In this document: positions 5,588 through 12,173 of the stretch, piece by piece
Layout: every line of letters begins with the position of its first letter
Position numbering within the stretch: position 1 is the first letter of the stretch
Assembly: GCA_017302775.1 (NCBI GenBank)
Contig: JAFLDC010000028.1
Span: forward strand, 1 to 13,712
Direction of reading: 5' to 3'
DNA length: 13,712 nucleotides
Source: Sphingomonadales bacterium
GTDB lineage: Bacteria; Pseudomonadota; Alphaproteobacteria; Sphingomonadales; Sphingomonadaceae
The notes under the pieces: model-generated
What the model was told of the DNA's origin: nothing
The model's database searches: none
The model's input: only the letters and a program-made list of their open reading frames with translations
Program-made: the position numbers and the translations under genes

Positions 5588-6032
5588 GCCGCTAGTCGAG
5601 GCAGCGACCGAGACGGAGCGCCACCTCGTTGTCGCCCATGGCACCGCACGACTGCGCCTGTGCGTGCGCCATGCGCCTCTTCTTCATGTTTCGGCATTCT
5701 CGATCCCGTGCGATCCAACCTGTGCCTTGCGGCTCGCCGCAGCTGCCCGCCTTCAGCGGGTGGCGCACGGCGGCCGCGTTGCAGCCGAACTGGCCGCACT
5801 TCCGACCCGCTTTCAACGCAATCGCTACACCCAGCTCCTGGGAATCCATGACGCGTTGGAGGCTGGCGCCTCCTCGCGCGACCTCGCCTTCGGACTCGTC
5901 TTTCGCGGCCATCGCCCGCTTGCCGGAGCGATATGGAAGGGTTCGGGCGAGAAGCGGCATGTGCTCCGGCTGATCGCAGCCGCACACCGCCTGGTCGCGA
6001 CCGGCTATCGCGCGCTGCTCTTTCACCGCTGA
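5475..6032 (+). CDS. DUF2285 ORF: C-terminal part of FseA-like excision activator
   Basis: This frame is in the +1 phase relative to the DUF6499 ORF and, as a fusion, is read from 5463. The ATG at 5475 has no convincing ribosome site, supporting translation by frameshift rather than a separate start (as a free ORF it would be 185 residues). The N-terminal linker reads NPRENPALWSPDAAPDVVIL, the usual entry of transcriptional-regulator DUF2285 proteins. The DUF2285 domain is at the end: RYTQLLGIHDALEAGASSRD, LAFGLVFRG, then HVLRLIAAAHRLVATGYRAL. FseA activates the excisionase gene rdfS; here an excisionase-like gene follows 132 bases downstream. The QseM-like protein would bind this domain. DNA binding is not explained by any known fold, in line with published work on FseA. 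Confidence 0.82.
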   Translation: MANPRENPALWSPDAAPDVVILEAADTECAIPLPSSAEPLVEAATETERHLVVAHGTARLRLCVRHAPLLHVSAFSIPCDPTCALRLAAAARLQRVAHGGRVAAELAALPTRFQRNRYTQLLGIHDALEAGASSRDLAFGLVFRGHRPLAGAIWKGSGEKRHVLRLIAAAHRLVATGYRALLFHR

Positions 6033-6044
6033 TCGCCCCCGGCA

Positions 6045-6083
6045 GGGGGTGACAATTTCGCACCCCCGCATTCTGTCACTCCC
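6045..6083. promoter_or_regulatory. Overlapping inverted repeats upstream of excisionase gene
   Basis: GGGGGTG (6045-6051) can pair perfectly with CACCCCC (6061-6067), or, extended as GGGGGTGACA (6045-6054), with TGTCACTCCC (6074-6083) at 9 of 10 positions. The two pairings exclude each other. The element begins 13 bases after the FseA-like stop and ends 81 bases before the excisionase start, so it may be a terminator of the first gene, an activator site for the second, or both. GTGACA at 6049-6054 is also a near -35 sequence, but no good -10 follows. Confidence 0.5.
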
Positions 6084-6164
6084 TCAGCCTGCCTTCGCCT
6101 CGCCAAAGCTCGCGAACCCCAGCGACAGCCCGCTGCCGCTGCCAACCTTCGCCGGAGCTTTGCC

Positions 6165-6437
6165 ATGGATGCCAGACCGACCCCTGTAACAGCCCGCTTC
6201 TTGCGGACGCCCGACGCCGCCGTCCATGTGGGACTCTCCGCCCGCACCCTCGAAAAGCACCGCTGCTATGGGACCGGGCCGGTCTACCGGAAGCTCGGCG
6301 GACGGATCGTCTACGCCGTCACTGACCTCGATGCCTGGGCCGAACTCGGCCTGCGCCGTTCGACCAGCGATCCGGGCAAGGGCGTAGTCCACCCCGCAAA
6401 GAGGCTCGATGGCTACACTCCGCCGGTGCGGCGCTGA
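6165..6437 (+). CDS. Winged-helix excisionase / recombination directionality factor, RdfS-like
   Basis: A 90-residue protein starting at ATG 6165, with GGAG (6154-6157) 7 bases upstream. Residues 10-60 form an AlpA/Xis-type helix-turn-helix (HTH_17): RFLRTPDAAVHVGLSARTLE, then KHRCYGTGPVYRKLGGRIVY and DLDAWAE. Such proteins bind att or promoter DNA and bias an integrase towards excision. RdfS, the directionality factor of ICEMlSymR7A, is of this type, is activated by FseA, and heads the operon with traF and the relaxase; the order here is the same (activator, this gene, then initiator, traF, relaxase). The next gene begins 10 bases after the stop. An AlpA-like transcription regulator is the other reading. 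Confidence 0.78.
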   Translation: MDARPTPVTARFLRTPDAAVHVGLSARTLEKHRCYGTGPVYRKLGGRIVYAVTDLDAWAELGLRRSTSDPGKGVVHPAKRLDGYTPPVRR

Positions 6438-6447
6438 GGGCCAATCC

Positions 6448-7326
6448 ATGCGCCGCATGTCCACCTTTCCTGCGGCCCTCACGCAGCTTGACCTGTTCGT
6501 CAGCGCCGGCGGCGACATCGCCGCCCGCGACGCGCAGGACCTTATGGCCTGGCCCTTCTTCAGCCTCGCCAAATCGAAACGGGTGCGACCGATCGACTTC
6601 CGGATGGGCGAGGTTTCGATCCTGGTCGAGGCGACCGCCGAACACGGCATGGCGACCATCTGGGACGCAGACGTCCTCATCTGGGTTGCCAGCCAGATTG
6701 TCGAAGCGCGTGACATGGGCCGCCCAACCTCGCGGCTGATCGCCGCGACCCCGCACGAAATCCTCGCCTTCACGCGCCGCGGCACCGGCAAGGCGAGTTA
6801 CGAGCGGCTCAAGGCCGGGCTCGACCGGCTGCAATCGACGACGATCGCGACCTCGATCCGCCAGCGCGACGCACGGCGCCGGCACCGCTTTTCGTGGATC
6901 AACGAATGGAAAGAACGCGTCGACGGCTCGGGCCGTGCGCTCGGAATCGAGATGATCGTGCCGGACTGGTTCTATGAGGGTGTGATCAACCAAGCTCTCG
7001 TGTTGACGATCGATCCGGCATATTTCGCGCTGACGGGCGGGCTGGAGCGCTGGCTCTACCGTCTGGTGCGCAAGCACGGCGGCAAGCAGAAGGGTGGCTG
7101 GAGTTTCGACTTCCAGCACCTGCACATGAAGTCCGGGGCACTCTCGCCGCACAAACGCTTTGCGTTCGAGCTGCGCGACATCGTGCGGCGCCAAGCACTG
7201 CCTGGTTACGCCCTCACCATCGAACACGCGCTGGGCCGTGAGCGGCTGAGCTTTGTTGCGATCCCTGCCGATCCGTTCGACGCGGCCATGCGGCGCGTCG
7301 GTCTGCGTGCTGTGGATATCTCGTGA
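6448..7326 (+). CDS. repA: Replication initiator protein A (RPA family)
   Basis: A 292-residue protein. The ATG at 6448 has GAGGG about 8 bases upstream, overlapping the stop of the excisionase gene; a more upstream start at 6409 would overlap that gene. The family signature runs the whole length: QLDLFVSAGGDIAARDAQDL, WPFFSLAKSKRVRPIDFRMG, MATIWDADVLIWVASQI, RYTG-like segment RRGTGKASYERLKAGLDRLQ, WINEW, and GLERWLYRLVRKHGG. RPA proteins start replication of alphaproteobacterial plasmids and occur in ICEs. Three iterons begin 8 bases after the stop, so this gene and its origin travel together. Its position behind an excisionase suggests replication of the excised circle. It probably heads or continues an operon towards traF. 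Confidence 0.88.
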   Translation: MRRMSTFPAALTQLDLFVSAGGDIAARDAQDLMAWPFFSLAKSKRVRPIDFRMGEVSILVEATAEHGMATIWDADVLIWVASQIVEARDMGRPTSRLIAATPHEILAFTRRGTGKASYERLKAGLDRLQSTTIATSIRQRDARRRHRFSWINEWKERVDGSGRALGIEMIVPDWFYEGVINQALVLTIDPAYFALTGGLERWLYRLVRKHGGKQKGGWSFDFQHLHMKSGALSPHKRFAFELRDIVRRQALPGYALTIEHALGRERLSFVAIPADPFDAAMRRVGLRAVDIS

Positions 7327-7333
7327 TGCAACA

Positions 7334-7397
7334 CGGACTATCAGGAACCGCCGGACTCGGACGATCAGGAACCGAAAGTTCGGACTATCGGGAACCG
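7334..7397. repeat. Three iterons, candidate replication origin
   Basis: Three 17-bp direct repeats: CGGACTATCAGGAACCG (7334-7350), CGGACGATCAGGAACCG (7358-7374) and CGGACTATCGGGAACCG (7381-7397). They differ by one base from the first and are spaced 24 and 23 bases apart, about two helical turns. They start right after the initiator stop. An AT-richer stretch (7438-7480) follows. Binding by the upstream initiator is inferred from position. Confidence 0.75.
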
Positions 7398-7448
7398 AAA
7401 TGGCCTTCAAACCCGCAGAAAACTGCGCCGGATTTCGCCCTTAACTTA

Positions 7449-7480
7449 GCTAACAAAGAATCCTTCGGATTCTTGCTAAC
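7449..7480. repeat. Hairpin flanked by GCTAAC repeats next to iterons
   Basis: AAGAATCC (7456-7463), loop TTC, GGATTCTT (7467-7474) makes a perfect 8-bp hairpin. Direct repeats GCTAAC lie at 7449-7454 and 7475-7480. This is the AT-richest patch beside the iterons, so it could be the melting region of the origin or a structure controlling expression of the next gene. No T-run follows. Confidence 0.45.
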
Positions 7481-7538
7481 GTCAGGTCGCCTGTGGACAG
7501 ACAGCGACGCGCCGCCGCGCAGGCCTGCCGAAACGAGG

Positions 7539-8012
7539 GTGGATGACGACCCGCAATTAACTCATGTCACGCTCATCTGGCGCGAAGGCGAGCGCGAAGA
7601 CTGGCTCAAGTTCGGCAGGCCAGTAGCGGACCGTATAGTCAGCCGCAGCGAACGGATCGAGAGCTATGCGGCGGGCCAGGTGTTCGGCTTGGTGCGCTGG
7701 GCTTCCAACGATTACGGCACCATCCGCTCGACGCTCGACGTAGTCCGTGCCGTCGATGGACACGAACCATGCACACCCGTGCCGCAGGTCGATCCCGGCG
7801 GCGACCTGCTGCTTAGCGTTCATGGCTGGCCGAAAGTAGCGCAGGTTTTCCGCTTGATCGATGCGATCGAAGCGTCAGGCATCGACCCGTGCGATGTCGC
7901 ACCCGATCATTGGCGGCACATCCACAACCGGCTTGCCGGGCGCGAAGCGCCGCGCGATTACAGCCCTGCGCGCCATCGCGCCTGGCTGCAGCGCAAGGCG
8001 CTGCGGCCATGA
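7539..8012 (+). CDS. DUF2840 family protein
   Basis: A 157-residue protein from GTG 7539. The domain begins directly with LTHVTLIWREGEREDWLKFG, then VFGLVRWASNDYGTIRS, VDPGGDLLLSVHGWPKV, a helix IDAIEASGIDPCDVAPDHWR and the C-terminal RHRAWLQRK. The frame is open back to 7323 (GTGA overlapping the repA stop), but the extra 72 codons would read straight through the iterons, so the shorter start is preferred; its ribosome site is poor and the true start is uncertain. DUF2840 genes sit between initiator and traF in many alphaproteobacterial conjugative elements; the function is unknown. The stop overlaps the traF start (ATGA), showing coupling. Confidence 0.85.
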   Translation: MDDDPQLTHVTLIWREGEREDWLKFGRPVADRIVSRSERIESYAAGQVFGLVRWASNDYGTIRSTLDVVRAVDGHEPCTPVPQVDPGGDLLLSVHGWPKVAQVFRLIDAIEASGIDPCDVAPDHWRHIHNRLAGREAPRDYSPARHRAWLQRKALRP

Positions 8013-8584
8013 GGCGTCGGAGCTTCTTCCTCGCTGGCGTCGTCGTGGCCGCCACACTCGCGACGCTGACCGTTCCGGTCTCGCGTTACGCGGTGTGGAA
8101 TGCGACGACTTCCGTGCCGACGGGGCTTTACGCCATCCGTGGCAAGGCAAGCCTGCACGTCGGCGAACGCATCGCCATCGAACCGCCGCCCGAACTGCGC
8201 AGCCTGCTCGCCGAGCGGCATTACCTCCCGACCGGTGTGCCACTGATAAAGCGCATCGCGGCTGCGCGCGGCCAGCGCGTCTGCCGCTTCGCGCATGGCA
8301 TCACAATTGACGGCCAATATGTCGGCGCGGCACGTGCGCGCGACCGACTAGGTCGCCCACTGCCGGTCTGGGCGGGCTGCCATGTGCTGCGTACTGGCGA
8401 GCTGTTCGTGATGAATCCGGCTGCGCCGGACAGTTTCGATGGACGTTATTTCGGGCCGCTCAGGCTCGATACCGTGATCGGCCGCGCCATTCCGGTGTGG
8501 ACCGATGAAGCAGGCGACGGACACCATGTCTGGTTCGCCGACCCGCGTGAGACTCTCTCACCAACCACCCAAAAAGGAGACTGA
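8009..8584 (+). CDS. traF: TraF-type S26 signal peptidase of conjugation system
   Basis: A 191-residue protein from ATG 8009, whose ATGA overlaps the DUF2840 stop. A basic start (MRRRS) and hydrophobic segment (residues 6-24) anchor it in the inner membrane. The S26 peptidase motifs are NATTSVPTGLY with nucleophile S35 and LIKRIAAARGQ with general base K81; FVMNPAAPDSFDGRYFGPL matches the family's third motif (SxDSRYFGP-like). C92 and C124 may pair in the periplasm. TraF of RP4 processes and cyclises the TrbC pilin; this protein is expected to mature the pilin or another transfer protein. The gene is followed 3 bases later by DUF736 and lies in the run of transfer genes. The homologue in ICEMlSymR7A is also called traF. 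Confidence 0.9.
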   Translation: MRRRSFFLAGVVVAATLATLTVPVSRYAVWNATTSVPTGLYAIRGKASLHVGERIAIEPPPELRSLLAERHYLPTGVPLIKRIAAARGQRVCRFAHGITIDGQYVGAARARDRLGRPLPVWAGCHVLRTGELFVMNPAAPDSFDGRYFGPLRLDTVIGRAIPVWTDEAGDGHHVWFADPRETLSPTTQKGD

Positions 8585-8587
8585 CCA

Positions 8588-8917
8588 ATGCGTATCGGAT
8601 ATTTTGTGAAGGGCGAAGACGGTTATGTTGGGCATTTGCACACGCTGTCGCTTAACATCGACCTTGTTCTCGTAGACGTCGATAAAGGCGAAAACGCGAC
8701 CGCGCCCGACTACCGGATAATCGCCGGAGAGGATGACGAAGCGCGCGAAATCGGCGCGGGCTGGAAGCATTTCGGCGAGAAGGCTGGCGACTATGTCGCG
8801 ATTCAGATCGACGACCCGATGTTCCTTGCGCCGCTGCGCGCCAACATCTTCAAGGACGACGATGGCCACCATCATCTTGTCTGGTCGCGTCCGTCCAAGC
8901 GTGACGGCGAAGGCTGA
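8588..8917 (+). CDS. DUF736 family protein (second copy)
   Basis: A 109-residue protein from ATG 8588, with AAGGAG (8574-8579) 8 bases upstream and overlapping the end of traF. It keeps the DUF736 C-terminal pattern AGWKHF, DYVAIQIDDPMFLAPLRANI, HHLVWSR, aligned with the first copy at 4005-4325, but the N-terminal half differs (MRIGYFVKGEDGYVGHLHTL in place of MANIGTFTKTG). This more divergent form is the one found inside transfer operons. It is tightly packed: 3 bases after traF and 3 bases before the transglycosylase gene. No biochemical function is known for the family. The two copies have little nucleotide identity, so this is an old duplication or independent acquisition. Confidence 0.88.
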   Translation: MRIGYFVKGEDGYVGHLHTLSLNIDLVLVDVDKGENATAPDYRIIAGEDDEAREIGAGWKHFGEKAGDYVAIQIDDPMFLAPLRANIFKDDDGHHHLVWSRPSKRDGEG

Positions 8918-8920
8918 GCG

Positions 8921-9622
8921 ATGCGCTGCAAAGCTGTGCTTGCCGCACTGCTCGCGGCTGTCGGCCTGTTCGGTTATGCGCCTGCCTTTGGGCAGGTCGC
9001 TGCCGAACAGGCATCGCCGCGCATCATCGACATCGCCGCGCACGTTGCGGAAGCCGCGCAGCGTTTCGGTCTTCCGGAGGGCTGGATCTATGCAGTCATG
9101 CGCACTGAAAGTGCTGGCCGGATTCGTGCGGTCTCTTCCGCCGGTGCGATGGGCCTGATGCAGCTCATGCCTGGAACCTGGGCGCGCCAGCGCGACCGGT
9201 TCTGGCTTGGTGCCGACCCGTTCGACCCGCGCGACAACATCATGGCGGGAACCAGCTACCTTCGCGAAATGTATGACAGCTACGGCGTCCCCGGCTTCCT
9301 TGCTGCCTACAATGCAGGACCGGGCCGCTACGAGCAGTGGCGCGATGGCGGCCGTCCGCTTCCCGCCAAAACTCGCGCCTATGTCGCCAAGATTGCACCG
9401 ATGCTGCAAGCGGGCAGCGCGGCAACAGTCGTTGCCAGCGCATCGCCCGTGCAGCCGGTTCACCCATCCTGGACACAGAGCCAGCTTTTCGCCGTGCGCG
9501 GGGATGCAGGGCGGCAAGCATCCGGCAGCTTCGCCGCCGCCGCGCCGCCGACCTCTATTCCCGCTTCGTCTACTCCCCTGAACGGCCTCTTCGCGCCCGT
9601 TTCGGGGAGCCGCCCGCAGTGA
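8921..9622 (+). CDS. Lytic transglycosylase of conjugation system (SLT domain)
   Basis: A 233-residue protein from ATG 8921. Residues 1-24 are a signal peptide (RCKAVLAALLAAVGLFGY, cleavage near AFG). The SLT/goose-lysozyme-like domain runs from about 34 to 160: catalytic E63 in MRTESAGRIRA, then GAMGLMQLMPGTW (75-87) and LAAYNAGPGRYEQW (127-140), the three standard motifs of family 1 transglycosylases. The tail from 170 on is Ala/Ser/Pro-rich and probably disordered. It cuts the glycan strands of peptidoglycan without hydrolysis, opening a path for the secretion channel, like VirB1. It lies in the traF-DUF736 operon. The tail is longer than in minimal VirB1-like proteins. Confidence 0.92.
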   Translation: MRCKAVLAALLAAVGLFGYAPAFGQVAAEQASPRIIDIAAHVAEAAQRFGLPEGWIYAVMRTESAGRIRAVSSAGAMGLMQLMPGTWARQRDRFWLGADPFDPRDNIMAGTSYLREMYDSYGVPGFLAAYNAGPGRYEQWRDGGRPLPAKTRAYVAKIAPMLQAGSAATVVASASPVQPVHPSWTQSQLFAVRGDAGRQASGSFAAAAPPTSIPASSTPLNGLFAPVSGSRPQ

Positions 9623-9751
9623 TCGTCGCTTTGCTCTTCTGGCGCGTCATGGCGTGGATTGGCGCAGGATTGTGAGGGAGTGCAGCTGTGGGAGGAGCAG
9701 GTACAGGAGGATGGCGAGATAAAAGAGCGGCTGGCTGTGGTGGTTGTGAGG

Positions 9752-9839
9752 TGCAAAAATCCCTGGATTCAAGCGCCATACGCATTTTGGACCTGCTGGC
9801 ACTGACTAGGGAAAATCCTGCAATTCCGCCATTTTTGCA
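9752..9839. repeat. Inverted repeat in intergenic region before relaxase; candidate oriT
   Basis: TGCAAAAAT (9752-9760) and ATTTTTGCA (9831-9839) are perfect 9-bp inverted repeats 70 bases apart. They enclose a less GC-rich stretch than its surroundings, in the 247-base gap between transglycosylase and relaxase genes. Relaxase genes usually lie next to their oriT, so this gap is the best candidate in the window. No nic site was recognised; AGGGAAAATCCTGCA (9809-9823) shares words with the left arm region. Confidence 0.4.
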
Positions 9840-9869
9840 GCCGTCGCCCGTCGGCAACGCCATTTCCCG

Positions 9870-11609
9870 ATGAGCGACGATGATTTCGAGGTAAGGCCCG
9901 GCCGTGTCCGCGATCGCGGACGGCCTGAGGGGCAAAAGGTCAAGTCCCTCGCCGGGCGAGTACTCCAGGTCTCGAAGCGCGCAGGCTATAGCTCGCTTGG
10001 CAGACGCACCGGCGGTGGGACTGGCAGATCGGGCCGAGGGCGCGCTGCCACCCTTGGGATGCGCCGATCACAGAATCAGCGCCGCGTCGTCATCAAGGCC
10101 CGTGTCGTCCGGCACCGAGGAGCACACTTTCGCGCAGCACCGCTTGCCCGCCATCTTAACTATCTTAAACGCGACGGTGTCGATCGCGAGGGGACCGAAG
10201 GCCGACTGTTCGATGCGGACAGCGACAGCGCCGATGGCGAAGGCTTCGCCGTCCGCAGCGAGGATGACCGCCACCACTTCCGGTTCATCGTCTCGCCCGA
10301 AGATGCCACCGAGATGGAGGACCTGCGCGCCTTCACCCGCGAGATGATGGACGACATGGCGCACGATCTCGGAACCCGTCTCGACTGGGTGGCGGTCGAT
10401 CATTGGAACACTGACAATCCCCACATTCACATCCTGGTGCGTGGCCGTGCCGACGATGGCCGGGATCTAGTGATCGATCGCGACTACATCCGCGAAGGGA
10501 TGCGCGGCCGAGCCGAGGAGCGGGTAACCGCCGAACTCGGCCACCGCACTGAGCGCGAAATCGAGCAGGCACTGCGCCGCGAGGTCAGCGCCGAACGCTG
10601 GACCAGCCTCGATCGCAGACTGCAGCGGTTGCAGGACGAGAGCGGCCTTGTTGACCTTCGCCCCGATCCATCCGGACATGCCCGATCCGATCGTGCACTT
10701 CTGATCGGGCGGGCAACCGCGCTCGAACGGCTTGGTCTCGCCGACGCTCATAGTCAGGCCTGCTGGACGTTCGGTAGCGATCTGGAAGGCAAGCTGCGCG
10801 AACTCGGCGAACGCGGCGACATCATCAAGACCATGCACCGCGCCATGTCGCGCCAGTTGGGCAGCGCAGAGACCGGACGGTTCGCGTTGCACGAGGAAGC
10901 GCCCGAGAATCCGGTCATCGGCAGACTGATCGAACGCGGGCTACACGAAGAGCTTACCGGCGAGGCCTACGCCATCGTCGATGGTGTCGATGGCCGCGCC
11001 CATCATCTCAAGTTCCCCGACCTCGAAGTAACCGGCGATGCCGAACCCGGCGCAATCGTCGAGCTCAGAAGCTGGGACGACAATCGCGGACGTCGGCAAC
11101 AGTCGCTCGCGCTACGCTCAGACCTGTCGCTGTCTGAGCAGGTCACCGCGAACGGCGCGACCTGGCTTGATCGCCAGTTGGTCGCGGCCGAGCCGCAGAT
11201 CACTGGCGGCGGATTTGGTATTGAGGTCGAACAAGCCAAGATCGCCCGCGCCGAGCATCTGGCGGAGCAAGGCCTGGCGCGGCGACAAGGGACCCGGATC
11301 ATACTTGCGCGCGATCTCATTTCGACGCTGCGTGACAGTGAGCTCGCCAGTGCCGCAACAGCCATCGCGCATCGCTCTGGGCTCGATCATGTGCCAAGCG
11401 ACGAAGGTGACCGGATCAAAGGCGTGTACCGCGAACGGGTAAAGCTCGCCTCGGGCCGCTTTGCGATGATCGAGCATGCTCACGGGTTCGAACTGGTGCC
11501 GTGGAAGCCCTCGCTCGACCGGCATCTGGGCGAGCAGGTGATGGGCACAATCAAGAGCGGCGGCGGGATCGAATGGACGCTCGGCCGCAGCCGCGGGTTA
11601 TCTATCTGA
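9870..11609 (+). CDS. VirD2-like relaxase with DUF3363 domain (RlxS-like)
   Basis: A 579-residue protein from ATG 9870; no strong ribosome site precedes it. After a basic, disordered first 70 residues comes the relaxase domain (about 72-270). The likely catalytic tyrosine is Y98 in ARHLNYLKRDG, and the metal-binding histidines are H178, H185 and H187 in VDHWNTDNPHIHILVRG (HUH motif III); HHFRFIVSPED (135-145) is motif II. The rest, about 270-579, matches DUF3363. It would nick oriT, stay linked to the 5' end and pilot the strand to the coupling protein. The homologue in ICEMlSymR7A is rlxS. Family assignment to MOBP-type relaxases is likely but not certain. The stop is one base from the stop of a convergent minus-strand gene. 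Confidence 0.9.
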   Translation: MSDDDFEVRPGRVRDRGRPEGQKVKSLAGRVLQVSKRAGYSSLGRRTGGGTGRSGRGRAATLGMRRSQNQRRVVIKARVVRHRGAHFRAAPLARHLNYLKRDGVDREGTEGRLFDADSDSADGEGFAVRSEDDRHHFRFIVSPEDATEMEDLRAFTREMMDDMAHDLGTRLDWVAVDHWNTDNPHIHILVRGRADDGRDLVIDRDYIREGMRGRAEERVTAELGHRTEREIEQALRREVSAERWTSLDRRLQRLQDESGLVDLRPDPSGHARSDRALLIGRATALERLGLADAHSQACWTFGSDLEGKLRELGERGDIIKTMHRAMSRQLGSAETGRFALHEEAPENPVIGRLIERGLHEELTGEAYAIVDGVDGRAHHLKFPDLEVTGDAEPGAIVELRSWDDNRGRRQQSLALRSDLSLSEQVTANGATWLDRQLVAAEPQITGGGFGIEVEQAKIARAEHLAEQGLARRQGTRIILARDLISTLRDSELASAATAIAHRSGLDHVPSDEGDRIKGVYRERVKLASGRFAMIEHAHGFELVPWKPSLDRHLGEQVMGTIKSGGGIEWTLGRSRGLSI

Positions 11610-11610
11610 T

Positions 11611-12114
11611 CTACAATGCTGCCCGCAGTTGATGGCGCTGGGTAGCGGGAAGGAGATCGGCGACGGCAAGCATCAAATTGAGAAGTCGCCGATCCTCCTC
11701 CTTTGCTTTGGCCGGTTCCTGCAGTTCCGGCCTCACAACCATGATCCTGACCTTCTGCGTGGACCCGCCGCGCGGGCGTTTGCCATATTGCTCAAGCCAC
11801 GATTCGAGCTCGGCGTAGAGCCGATTGTATTCTGGCGTCCCAGCTCTGACTTCTTCGAACCATGGCTTGAGCGCATGTTCGGTATTCCGTCCGTCGAGCT
11901 CACTGTAGTTGTTCAGGTACTGCTCGGGAGTCAGTCCCTCATATCCCACGAACTTGGAAAACCCGAACAACGGCGGAGCGCTCTCCGTTTCGAGGACATA
12001 GTATGCGTGAGCAAGGCCGAGCCGGTCAGCTAGCGCAGGATAGCGATCGAGGTCATCGTTCAAGCGGCGGATCGCATTGAGGACGCTGTCCAGGTTCCGA
12101 GCAAGCTTCATCAT
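11611..12114 (-). CDS. Unrecognised accessory protein between relaxase and traG
   Basis: A 167-residue protein from ATG 12114, with AAGGAG 5 bases upstream; a second ATG follows at once. It is cytoplasmic, without signal or membrane segment. The N-terminus is helical (ARNLDSVLNAIRRLNDDLDR), the middle has the aromatic-rich FGFSKFVGYEGLTPEQYLNN and DGRNTEHALKPWFEEV, and the end is charged. I recall similar FVGY...YL...DGR.TE...WF segments in uncharacterised proteins, some linked to endonuclease-like proteins, but cannot name a family. It is convergent with the relaxase gene (one base between stops) and divergent from traG, with its own operator-like promoter. It looks like cargo inserted into the transfer operon, perhaps a defence, anti-defence or regulatory gene; this is inference. 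Confidence 0.7.
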   Translation of the reverse strand: MMKLARNLDSVLNAIRRLNDDLDRYPALADRLGLAHAYYVLETESAPPLFGFSKFVGYEGLTPEQYLNNYSELDGRNTEHALKPWFEEVRAGTPEYNRLYAELESWLEQYGKRPRGGSTQKVRIMVVRPELQEPAKAKEEDRRLLNLMLAVADLLPATQRHQLRAAL

Positions 12115-12144
12115 CGAATCTCCTTCGAACTCTAATCTACCTGC

Positions 12145-12173
12145 GATCTAGGCGATTTAGAATCGACTGTCAA
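12145..12173 (-). promoter_or_regulatory. Promoter with operator-like palindrome for accessory gene
   Basis: On the minus strand a perfect -35 TTGACA (12173-12168) is followed after 17 bases by TAGATC (12150-12145). The palindrome CGATT-TAG-AATCG (12153-12165) fills the spacer, ideal for repression. A wider inverted repeat, AATCTAA (12172-12178) and TTAGATT (12195-12201), lies just upstream. The start codon is about 30 bases downstream of the -10. The regulator is unknown. Confidence 0.65.

Noticed and set aside
5359..6247. Large minus-strand ORFs opposite the FseA-like gene.
   Set aside because: Arginine-rich shadows of the DUF2285 coding frame; no ribosome sites or family features.
6319..7410. 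363-codon minus-strand ORF opposite the replication initiator.
   Set aside because: Mirror frame of a strong RPA gene; composition is that of an antisense shadow, and it reads through the iterons.
8558..9517. 319-codon minus-strand ORF opposite DUF736 and the transglycosylase.
   Set aside because: Covers two genes with clear motifs on the plus strand; shadow.
9619..9675. An 18-codon hydrophobic ORF (GTG overlapping the transglycosylase stop).
   Set aside because: Too short, with no independent evidence; possible but not supportable.
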